Shown: positions 1-7,167 of the stretch, in pieces
Position numbering within the stretch: the first letter of the stretch is position 1
Layout of the letters: every line of letters begins with the position of its first letter
Source of the DNA: JAWXCH01 sp034440595
GTDB taxonomy: Bacteria > Planctomycetota > Planctomycetia > Pirellulales > JALHPA01
Assembly (NCBI GenBank): GCA_034440595.1
Contig: JAWXCH010000338.1
Coordinates: forward strand, 1 to 10,905
Length of the DNA stretch: 10,905 nt
Direction of reading: 5' to 3'
Program-made: the position numbers and the translations under genes
The notes under the pieces: generated by a model
Database searches by the model: none
The model's input: only the letters and a program-made list of their open reading frames with translations
What the model was told of the DNA's origin: nothing

Positions 1-2469
1 CATCTCCAGCACATCGGCAATCGACTGGCCATGAAACTTCACGGCCAGCGTCTCAGGGTTATACCGCTTCCCCTCACAGACATCGCAAGTGACCCAGATA
101 TCTGGCAAAAAGTGCATCTCGATACGTTTTTGGCCGTTCCCCTCGCACGCTTCGCATCGTCCACCAGGGGCATTAAAGCTAAACCGTCGGGCCGTGTACC
201 CGCGTACTTTGGCGTCTGGCATTTGCGAATACAACTGACGAATCAGTTCAAAGACACCAGTGAACGTGGCCGGGTTGGAGGTCGGCGTGTTGCCCAGCGG
301 ATGTTGATCGACACGGATCACTTTGTTGATAAATTGCACGCCACGAATTTCGTCGTGCGGAGCCGGCATCGTCCCCGCGCGGTGCAGTGTCTTGGCCAGC
401 GCGTTATATAACACATCTTCGATGAGCGAGCTTTTTCCGCCGCCACTCACACCAGTCACGGCGGTCAAAGTTCCCAATGGAATTTTGACCGACACGTTCC
501 GCAGATTATTGTGCCGAGCGCCAATGATCTGTAAGCAGTCAACATTGGCCAGGCTTTGCACCGAAGGCACGCTGTCTGGCGAGATTTGCTTCGACCGCGC
601 TGCCTTCGTGGTTTTCTTAGCTGATATCGCGTTCGGCGGAGGTAAATCCAACCGCCGATTTGTCGGTACAACGATGCCTTTCTTGCCAGAAAGGTATGGC
701 CCGGTGACGCTCCCCTTGGTCTTGGCTACTTTGGCCGGTGTACCGCGTGCGACAATCTGTCCACCAAATTCACCAGCCGCCGGTCCAAAGTCCAGCAACT
801 GATCTGCATGCTGCACCACGTCGCGGTCATGTTCGACCACCAGTAGCGTATTGCCAAGGTCCCGCAGCTTTTCCAGCGCACCAATCAACCGCAGGTTATC
901 GCGTGGGTGCAGACCAATCGTCGGTTCGTCCAAAACATACAATACGCCGCACAGACCGCTACCGACCTGACTGGCCAGACGGATTCGCTGTGATTCACCA
1001 CCAGACAACGTCGGTGCTGATCGACCGAGCGTGAGATACTCCAGTCCGACATCGACAAGGAACTGGATCCTTGCGCGGATCTCGTGCAGGATCTCCCCCG
1101 CCACTTTACGTTCGTCGCCGGTCGGCTGCCAGCGGTGCAATTCAGCCACCAGATCACCCAACGGAGTACGACAATATTGCTCGATCGTTTTGTCGCGGAG
1201 ACGCATTGCCGAGGCATCGTCGCGCAGGCGACTGCCACTGCAAACCGAACACTCCACTTCACCGACCAGGTGGTCTAATTTTGTTCGCAAAGATTGAGAC
1301 AGCTTTGCCGCTTCTTCTAGCGCGGGGTACAGTCCCTTGTACTGATAGCGAAACATCGGCGGCCCGCTCTTATTTTTCGACGTACCGCGGACATCAATCC
1401 ATTCTTCGCCCGAGCCATACAGCACCACGCGCCGCTGCCGAGCGTTCAACGAATCGAACGGCACATCAATCGGCACTTGCAGCTTTTGCGAGAGCGCGTC
1501 GAGCATACTGGCAAAGATCGGCTGCGAAACATCTGGCCATAGCAAGACCGCGCCACCGGCCAGCGTGAGCTTTGGATCGCGGAACAGCGCATTCAGATTG
1601 GCGCCCGTCTGTGTGCCCAGTCCTTCGCAGCTTGGGCACCATCCAAGCTGACTATTGAACGAAAAATGGTGCGGGGTCAATCGCTCAAAACTACGCCCGC
1701 AACTTTCGCAAGCAAAGTGTTGACTGAAAATCTCGGTTCGCCATTTTGGCTCTGGGCGGTCATCGTCTGGCCAGGCAACATGCAACACGCCACGACCCAG
1801 GTCCAGTGCCTTCTCAATACTGTCCGCCACGCGCGATCGCCCATCAGGCCGGATCACAATGCGGTCGACGATCACTTCGACCAGATGTTTTCGCCGGCGG
1901 TCGATCGTCGGTGGGGCATCCACCGAGTGCGTTGTGCCGTCAACTCGCATACGCTGATAGCCGGCTGCGCGCAGCTCATCCCACAGCGTGTGGTAGTTAT
2001 CACCCACCTGAATCAACTGCGGTGCCATCAGATAAAGCTTGGAACCGGCCGGCTCGGCCATTACCTGATCGATAATCTGATCGGCAGTTTGCGTGCCAAC
2101 TGGAATCTCGCAGGCAGGACAAAATGGCTGACCGAGCCGCGCCATCAAGATTCGCAGATAGTCATAAATCTCGGTCACCGTGCCAACGGTCGAGCGCGGC
2201 GTATGCCCCATATTCTTTTGCTCGATGGCAATCGCGGGCGATAGCCCCTCGATATGATCCAGCTTTGGTTTTTGCATCTGGCCCACAAACTGCCGCGCGT
2301 ACGAGCTAAGGCTTTCGACATAGCGGCGCTGCCCTTCGGCATAGATCGTGTCCATTGCCAGCGAGCTTTTGCCAGAACCGCTTAGCCCGCAACAGACCGT
2401 CATCTGGTCGCGCGGAATTTCGACATCGATCCCCTTGAGATTGTGCTGACGTGCTCCGCGAACAATGAT
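1..2469 (-). repeat. UvrA unit 2 (C-terminal copy, truncated by window edge)
   Basis: From about residue 1069 the protein starts again with a UvrA N-terminal sequence (IIVRGARQHNLKGIDV), followed by GLSGSGKSSLAMDT, YVESLSSYARQFVGQM, zinc-type pairs CESC (1322-1325) and CPSC, LSGGESQR and a second Walker A. The last visible residues, SIADVLEM, correspond to residues about 860-866 of copy 1. The second-half ABC signature and Walker B of this copy must therefore lie outside the window. The motifs that are visible are intact, so nothing here suggests a degenerate copy. A linker of about 28 residues (about 1041-1068) separates it from copy 1. Confidence 0.9.
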
Positions 2470-5400
2470 CGCCTTCGACTCCTCGACGCGCGCACGTTCG
2501 TTCGCCGGCTTAATCGCACTTTCGATGCGATTTCCATCGGCATCGCGAATATCCAGCAACTTGGCCAGGGCAATGCCAGTGTGGGACTTTGGGAGAGATT
2601 CTGCGTCGGAATTTGCCGCGACTTTCTTCCGAGTTCGCGAACTTACTGGTTGCAAACACTGCACACCGTACGCGGCAACTTCCTCGGGTGTACCGACAGC
2701 GACGATCTCCCCTCCGCCACGTCCACCCTCTGGGCCCAGATCAATGACCCAATCGGCTGTCTTGATCACGTCCAGATTGTGCTCAACCACCAGCACCGTA
2801 TTGCCCGCTTCGACAAAGTTGTGCAGCACTTTTAACAGCATCTGCACATCGGCAAAGTGCAGCCCTGTCGTCGGCTCATCCAACAGATACATCGTCTTGC
2901 CGGTGCTCTTTTTCACCAACTCGCGAGCCAGTTTGATGCGCTGTGCCTCGCCACCTGACAGGGTCGGTGACGGCTGGCCGAGTTTCAGATAGTCCAAACC
3001 AACATCATGCAGCGTCTGTAGCTTATGACGGATATCAGGCACATTCTCAAAATGCTCCAGCGCCTGTTGAACGTCCATCTCTAACACTTCAGAGATGTTT
3101 TTGCCTTTAAAGCGAACCTGCAGTGTCTCGCGATTAAAGCGGTGCCCCTGGCAGACCGTGCAGGTCACCCACACATCGGCCAAAAAATCCATCTCCAGCT
3201 TGTTCGAGCCGTTTCCTTCGCATGCTTCGCAACGGCCACCGCTCACGTTGAAACTAAATCGACCTGGCTTGTAGCCGCGCGTTTTCGATTCCGGCAGCTT
3301 CACAAACAAACTGCGAATGTCGTCAAACACTTTAATATAAGTGGCCGGATTACTTCGCGGTGTACGCCCGATGGGTGACTGGTCGATGGCGATCAGCTTG
3401 TCGAGATGATTCAGTCCCTCGATCCGATCGTGCTCGCCGGGTATCCCCTCGCCGCCGTTCAAGTCTCGACGGAGCGCCTCAACCAAAACGTCATTGACCA
3501 GTGAGCTTTTACCAGAGCCAGAAACTCCGGTCACGCACACAAAGCTACCGAGTGGAATATCAACGTCGACCTGCTTCAGGTTATTATGCCGCGCGCCGAC
3601 AATTTTTAAGACCTTCTCATTACCGCGGCGTCGCTGTGCCGGCACTTCGATACTTAACTTGCCGCTAAGATACTTTCCGGTGACACTGCGCGGTACCTTG
3701 GCGACTTTGGCCGCTGTACCAATCGCCACGATCTCACCGCCACGAACACCAGGGCCAGGACCAAAGTCAACAATCAGATCCGCCGCACGCATCGTGTCTT
3801 CATCGTGCTCAACGACAACAACGGTGTTCCCCTTGTCACGAAGCTGCGTCAGCGTTTCCAGCAGCTTATCATTATCACGCGGGTGCAAACCAATCGACGG
3901 TTCGTCGAGAATATACAACACACCGACCAACCCGCAGCCGATCTGACCCGCCAGGCGAATTCGCTGCGACTCACCACCCGACAACGTCGGCGCGGTCCGG
4001 TCTAGCGAAAGATAATCGAGGCCGACATTCAGCAAGAAACCAAGCCGACCGCGAATTTCTTTCAGTACTTCGCCGGCAATCGTCTGGCCGGTGGCATCCA
4101 ATTCCAATCCGATGAAAAACTCGATCGCATCGGCTACAGACAAGCTGCACACCTGCGGCAGTGACCGCTTAGATTGTTCAGCAAATCGCGTGCTGGTCGT
4201 CGTCAAAGTTACGGCACGTGCTTGATCTTTCAAGCGAGAACCTTCGCACCCCGTGCAGGGTGCGATCTTCATGTAATTTTCAAGCTGGCGGCGCTGCATC
4301 GCATTCTCGCTGCCGCGATAACGGCTGAGCAACTGCGGAATAATGCCCTCAAAATGCCCGCCATACTTTTGTCCAGAGGTACCTTGCCGCCAGGTAAAGG
4401 TGATATGCTCTTCGCCGGTCCCCCACAGCCAGAGCTTTTGTAACTCTGGATCGAGCTGTGCCCAGGGGGTCTCTAGCAAAGTTCCTTGCTCGATTTCCAA
4501 CTTGCGTTCCATGCTGTCGGCCACACCTTGATAGATGTGTCGACGCCAGCGGCCCAGTTCCTTCCAAGGACCGATCAATTCAAAGCAACCATCCTTGAAC
4601 GAGCGATCGACGTTGGGGATCAGCAGTTCCGGTTCAAAGCCATAAATCTCACCGATGCCTGCGCAATGCTCACACATCCCCTGCGGGCTGTTGAAGCTGA
4701 ATAACTGTGGCGAGGGAGGATCAAAGCTCAACCCACACGGCGTGCAGGCGTAATGCGACGATAGAACAATGTCATTCGGATTGGACCGGGCCTTACGACT
4801 AGTGCGCGTCGTACGATTTCGACCTTTGGCGGCTTTTGCGGTGCGTCCCGATTCATCGGCATCGCCAGCATCCTCGTCGGGCACAAACTCCAACTCACCG
4901 TTTGACGCTATATCATCGGCACCGCGATTGCCACCCTGCTCTTGCTCGCGACTCTCATCCGGCGTGACGATCAGTGCCCCTTCGCCCAGCTTCAAACCCA
5001 GCTCGACCGCTTCGGCGACTCGTGCGCGAACAGTTGGACCGATCGAGATCCGATCGATCACCACCTCAATGTTGTGCCGCATTTGCCGATCCAACTGCTG
5101 ATCGTCATGCAGTTGAACCACCGTGCCGTCAACGCGTGCGCGATTGAACCCCTGCTTCAACAGATCAACAAACAGGTCGCGGTACTCCCCCTTTTGACCA
5201 CGGATCAGCGGAGCTAATACCAGCACATGCGTGCCGATCGGCAGTTGCAAAATCCGCTCGACAATTTCTTCGCGACTTTGCGCGGTGATCGGTCGCTGAC
5301 ACTTGGGACAATGCCCCTGACCAACCCGTGCGTACAATACACGCAGGTAGTCGTAGACCTCGGTAATAGTGCCAACAGTCGACCGTGGGTTCTGACCAGA

Positions 5401-5673
5401 AGTTTTTTGCGAAATTGAAATCGACGGACAGAGGCCAGAGATGTGCTCGACATCCGGCTTGGGCATCTGCCCGAGAAACTGCCGCGCAAAGCTAGAGAGG
5501 CTTTCCACATAGCGGCGTTGCCCCTCGGCAAAGAGCGTATCAAACGCCAGCGAGCTTTTCCCGGAACCGCTGACGCCGGTGAGGCAGATCAACTGATTAC
5601 GGGGAAGCGATACGTCGACCGCGCGCAGATTATGCTCGCGGGCACCTTTGATGATGATATCGGAAGCAGGCAT
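1..5673 (-). CDS. uvrA: Tandem-duplicated excinuclease ABC subunit UvrA (C-terminus beyond left edge)
   Basis: Encodes the cytoplasmic damage-recognition ATPase of nucleotide excision repair, which scans DNA with UvrB and loads it at lesions. I read one frame with no stop from the ATG at 5673-5671 to base 1, at least 1891 codons; a normal UvrA has about 940-960. Two complete UvrA-like units follow each other. Copy 1 has Walker A GVSGSGKSS at residues 33-41, signature LSGGESQR 564-571, Walker B ending DE at 590-591, second Walker A 716-724, signature LSGGEAQR 905-912 and Walker B DE at 932-933. Copy 2 has Walker A around K1102, LSGGESQR 1556-1563, DE at 1582-1583 and second Walker A GVSGGGKSS 1741-1749. 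The CxxC-19-CxxC zinc finger is intact in both (C815/818/838/841; C1840/1843/1863/1866). An in-frame TAG at 5691-5689 and no intervening GTG or TTG fix the start. No strong Shine-Dalgarno is visible. By analogy with copy 1, roughly 150 or more residues are missing. Frame continuity was checked at several points and no shift was found. Confidence 0.97.
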   Translation of the reverse strand, partial: MPASDIIIKGAREHNLRAVDVSLPRNQLICLTGVSGSGKSSLAFDTLFAEGQRRYVESLSSFARQFLGQMPKPDVEHISGLCPSISISQKTSGQNPRSTVGTITEVYDYLRVLYARVGQGHCPKCQRPITAQSREEIVERILQLPIGTHVLVLAPLIRGQKGEYRDLFVDLLKQGFNRARVDGTVVQLHDDQQLDRQMRHNIEVVIDRISIGPTVRARVAEAVELGLKLGEGALIVTPDESREQEQGGNRGADDIASNGELEFVPDEDAGDADESGRTAKAAKGRNRTTRTSRKARSNPNDIVLSSHYACTPCGLSFDPPSPQLFSFNSPQGMCEHCAGIGEIYGFEPELLIPNVDRSFKDGCFELIGPWKELGRWRRHIYQGVADSMERKLEIEQGTLLETPWAQLDPELQKLWLWGTGEEHITFTWRQGTSGQKYGGHFEGIIPQLLSRYRGSENAMQRRQLENYMKIAPCTGCEGSRLKDQARAVTLTTTSTRFAEQSKRSLPQVCSLSVADAIEFFIGLELDATGQTIAGEVLKEIRGRLGFLLNVGLDYLSLDRTAPTLSGGESQRIRLAGQIGCGLVGVLYILDEPSIGLHPRDNDKLLETLTQLRDKGNTVVVVEHDEDTMRAADLIVDFGPGPGVRGGEIVAIGTAAKVAKVPRSVTGKYLSGKLSIEVPAQRRRGNEKVLKIVGARHNNLKQVDVDIPLGSFVCVTGVSGSGKSSLVNDVLVEALRRDLNGGEGIPGEHDRIEGLNHLDKLIAIDQSPIGRTPRSNPATYIKVFDDIRSLFVKLPESKTRGYKPGRFSFNVSGGRCEACEGNGSNKLEMDFLADVWVTCTVCQGHRFNRETLQVRFKGKNISEVLEMDVQQALEHFENVPDIRHKLQTLHDVGLDYLKLGQPSPTLSGGEAQRIKLARELVKKSTGKTMYLLDEPTTGLHFADVQMLLKVLHNFVEAGNTVLVVEHNLDVIKTADWVIDLGPEGGRGGGEIVAVGTPEEVAAYGVQCLQPVSSRTRKKVAANSDAESLPKSHTGIALAKLLDIRDADGNRIESAIKPANERARVEESKAIIVRGARQHNLKGIDVEIPRDQMTVCCGLSGSGKSSLAMDTIYAEGQRRYVESLSSYARQFVGQMQKPKLDHIEGLSPAIAIEQKNMGHTPRSTVGTVTEIYDYLRILMARLGQPFCPACEIPVGTQTADQIIDQVMAEPAGSKLYLMAPQLIQVGDNYHTLWDELRAAGYQRMRVDGTTHSVDAPPTIDRRRKHLVEVIVDRIVIRPDGRSRVADSIEKALDLGRGVLHVAWPDDDRPEPKWRTEIFSQHFACESCGRSFERLTPHHFSFNSQLGWCPSCEGLGTQTGANLNALFRDPKLTLAGGAVLLWPDVSQPIFASMLDALSQKLQVPIDVPFDSLNARQRRVVLYGSGEEWIDVRGTSKNKSGPPMFRYQYKGLYPALEEAAKLSQSLRTKLDHLVGEVECSVCSGSRLRDDASAMRLRDKTIEQYCRTPLGDLVAELHRWQPTGDERKVAGEILHEIRARIQFLVDVGLEYLTLGRSAPTLSGGESQRIRLASQVGSGLCGVLYVLDEPTIGLHPRDNLRLIGALEKLRDLGNTLLVVEHDRDVVQHADQLLDFGPAAGEFGGQIVARGTPAKVAKTKGSVTGPYLSGKKGIVVPTNRRLDLPPPNAISAKKTTKAARSKQISPDSVPSVQSLANVDCLQIIGARHNNLRNVSVKIPLGTLTAVTGVSGGGKSSLIEDVLYNALAKTLHRAGTMPAPHDEIRGVQFINKVIRVDQHPLGNTPTSNPATFTGVFELIRQLYSQMPDAKVRGYTARRFSFNAPGGRCEACEGNGQKRIEMHFLPDIWVTCDVCEGKRYNPETLAVKFHGQSIADVLEM
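2554..5673 (-). repeat. UvrA unit 1 (N-terminal copy) within the tandem UvrA
   Basis: Residues about 1-1040 form a self-sufficient UvrA: first nucleotide-binding half with UvrB-binding region (CPKC at about 122-125 in the expected position), a zinc-type pair CTPC (310-313) and CEHC (334-337), ABC signature, then the second half with its own Walker A, zinc finger and signature. All ATPase motifs look intact. It differs from copy 2 by a charged, low-complexity insert of about 60 residues (about 239-301) just before the CTPC motif, and by an extended Arg/Lys/Ser-containing segment near its end, before the usual KSHTG motif. Confidence 0.9.
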
Positions 5674-5720
5674 GCCGTGCGGGGATTGCTAGACCAGGTT
5701 TCATCCGTGACGAATCCTGT

Positions 5721-5749
5721 ATTCTACCGCGTAGATGAACAAGCGAACA
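5721..5749 (-). promoter_or_regulatory. Candidate uvrA promoter with overlapping GTTC direct repeat
   Basis: On the minus strand TGTTCG (5749-5744) and TAGAAT (5726-5721) are separated by 17 bases, an acceptable sigma70-like arrangement about 50 bases upstream of the uvrA ATG. The -35 region lies in a direct repeat GTTC-GCTT-GTTC (5748-5737). Half-sites of this type are seen in some LexA operators, but this arrangement and spacing do not match a box I can name for planctomycetes. The prediction rests on pattern alone. Confidence 0.27.
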
Positions 5750-5796
5750 GGGTCAGAAAAAGGCCAACCTATCCTTCGCACTCTGCGTCGGCACCT

Positions 5797-5824
5797 CGTC
5801 ATTCCCGCGAACGCGGGAATCCAG
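5797..5824. repeat. REP-like palindrome (CGTCATTCCCGCG...CGCGGGAATCCAG)
   Basis: ATTCCCGCG (5801-5809), loop AA, CGCGGGAAT (5812-5820) is a perfect 9-bp inverted repeat. The flanks CGTC and CCAG match the CGTCATTCCCGCG-N-CGCGGGAATCCAG element that recurs between genes in many unrelated bacteria as a REP/MITE-type repeat. Only one copy is seen in this window. No run of T follows the stem on either strand, and it lies in a divergent gap, so a terminator role is unlikely. Confidence 0.6.
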
Positions 5825-5953
5825 TCCGCGTGAGCGACTACAGACGAAAACTGCTAATCAAACAATGCCCCGTTTCACTAAATCCACATTTGCCAGTATC
5901 ATGCACTGGCCACTTGGGAAATTGAACCGCTGTCGAATCGTTAGGAAGTGATG

Positions 5954-5961
5954 AGGCAGGA
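5954..5961 (+). promoter_or_regulatory. Ribosome binding site deciding the dehydrogenase start
   Basis: AGGCAGGA ends nine bases before ATG 5971, a normal spacing, but only three bases before the alternative TTG 5965. This favours the ATG and a 398-residue product over a 400-residue one. Confidence 0.5.
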
Positions 5962-5970
5962 TTTTTGCTG

Positions 5971-7167
5971 ATGCTCGAAAACCTTTCCCCCTACGATCTG
6001 CTAGTTCCGCCAAAAGTCGTCTTTGGCTGGGGACGTCGCACCGAAGTTGGCGCGCTAGCCAGCACGCTCGGCAGGCGTGCTTTCGTTATCCACGGTTCGC
6101 GAACATTGGAAACAAATGGCGTTCTGGCACAGTTGCTCGGTCATCTCACTGCGGCAGGACTTGAGACAGTCGCGCTGGGAGTCGTCACACGTGAGCCGCG
6201 CGTGACAGATGTCGATGCAATGACCGAGGAAATACTGCGGCATCAAACTGCACCAGGAGATCTGGTGGTTGCCATCGGAGGGGGATCGGCTCTTGATCTA
6301 GGCAAAGCGGTCGCTGCTATGGCGACGAATCGGCGAGCTTCTGATAGTAGCTGCCTCAGTGTGCGTGATTTTTTGGAAGGTGTTGGCACTGGCGCGCAGC
6401 TCGCTGTTGCACCACTTCCGGTGTTAGCGATTCCCACCACCGCCGGCACCGGTAGCGAGGCGACCAAGAACGCAGTCATCTCCAACGACGATCCCCCGTT
6501 CAAGAAAAGCTTGCGTTCCGATGCAATGGTTCCCCGCGCCGTGCTGATTGATCCTGAGCTAACAGTCTCGATGTCTCCGGCCATGACCGCACACACCGGC
6601 ATGGATGCCATTACACAGCTCATCGAAAGTTACATCTCGTGCCGCGCAAAACCGATTCCCAGAGCACTGGCTATGGATGGACTACGACTGGCGGTCCCAG
6701 CAATCGAGCTAGCTATTAAGGACGGCACACATCGCGCGGCGCGCGAAGCAATGGCGCATGCTGCGTTTTTGTCGGGCGTTGCACTGGCCAACTCTGGCCT
6801 GGGGATGGCGCATGGCGTGGCCGCAGCGCTGGGAATACACTGCGATGTGCCCCATGGGCTGGCCTGTGCCGTGATGTTGCCACCCACTTTGCGAGCCAAT
6901 CAGCAAATCGCAGCCAAGCCACTGGCTGAACTAGGCCGCGCAGTTGGAAGCACTGAATTGAACGACGCTGCCGCAGCAGAGGCCTTCATTCAGCAGATCG
7001 AAAGCCTCTGCCGCAGCTTGCAGATTCCCGCCACACTGCGCGAGATTGGCGTGCGACCGTGGCAACTGCCGCAGTTGGTGCAAGGCTCGCGCGGAAATAG
7101 CATGAATGGAAATCCTCGCCCGATTGATGACGGCGAACTAACGCAAATATTGGAACGGATCCTGTGA
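5971..7167 (+). CDS. Iron-containing (group III) alcohol dehydrogenase family protein
   Basis: A cytoplasmic NAD(P)-dependent oxidoreductase interconverting an alcohol and an aldehyde or ketone; the substrate is unknown. At 398 residues it has the usual family length. Visible features are the dinucleotide-binding GGGSALD (103-109), PTTAGTGSEATKNAV (155-169), and the metal-site region with D212 in TGMDAITQLIESY, H281 in GMAHGVAAALG and H295 in VPHGLACA. The second ligand position, usually His in FucO/AdhE-type enzymes, is Gln216. The C-terminal NSMNGNPRPI resembles the SMKGNP motif common in a Gln-containing branch of the family, as I remember it. I chose the ATG at 5971 rather than a TTG at 5965 because the AGGCAGGA purine stretch (5954-5961) is nine bases from the ATG but only three from the TTG. 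Its TGA overlaps the start of the next gene, indicating an operon. Family assignment is strong; a specific name is not justified. Confidence 0.93.
   Translation: MLENLSPYDLLVPPKVVFGWGRRTEVGALASTLGRRAFVIHGSRTLETNGVLAQLLGHLTAAGLETVALGVVTREPRVTDVDAMTEEILRHQTAPGDLVVAIGGGSALDLGKAVAAMATNRRASDSSCLSVRDFLEGVGTGAQLAVAPLPVLAIPTTAGTGSEATKNAVISNDDPPFKKSLRSDAMVPRAVLIDPELTVSMSPAMTAHTGMDAITQLIESYISCRAKPIPRALAMDGLRLAVPAIELAIKDGTHRAAREAMAHAAFLSGVALANSGLGMAHGVAAALGIHCDVPHGLACAVMLPPTLRANQQIAAKPLAELGRAVGSTELNDAAAAEAFIQQIESLCRSLQIPATLREIGVRPWQLPQLVQGSRGNSMNGNPRPIDDGELTQILERIL

Larger units (their letters stand above)
5674..5970. other. Divergent intergenic region between uvrA and the alcohol dehydrogenase gene
   Basis: About 300 bases with no convincing gene. 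It must hold outward-facing promoters for both flanking genes. A candidate for uvrA lies at 5721-5749; no good -35/-10 pair was found for the dehydrogenase. A REP-like palindrome sits near the centre (5797-5824). The reading frames crossing this stretch are continuations of antisense frames from uvrA and show no protein-like features. Confidence 0.7.

Noticed and set aside
2464..2660. A boundary between two separate uvrA genes
   Set aside because: The minus-strand frame reads through in the same phase (Walker A of copy 2 at 2385-2355 and the segments on both sides are in phase with ATG 5673), with no stop codon, so it is one fused gene.
31..5925. Many plus-strand reading frames of 60-190 codons opposite uvrA
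   Set aside because: They are antisense shadows of a single continuous minus-strand frame that has all UvrA motifs. None shows a recognisable domain, and they overlap one another in different frames.
5965..5970. TTG start two codons before the dehydrogenase ATG
   Set aside because: It would be only three bases from the purine-rich ribosome binding site; ATG 5971 has proper spacing.
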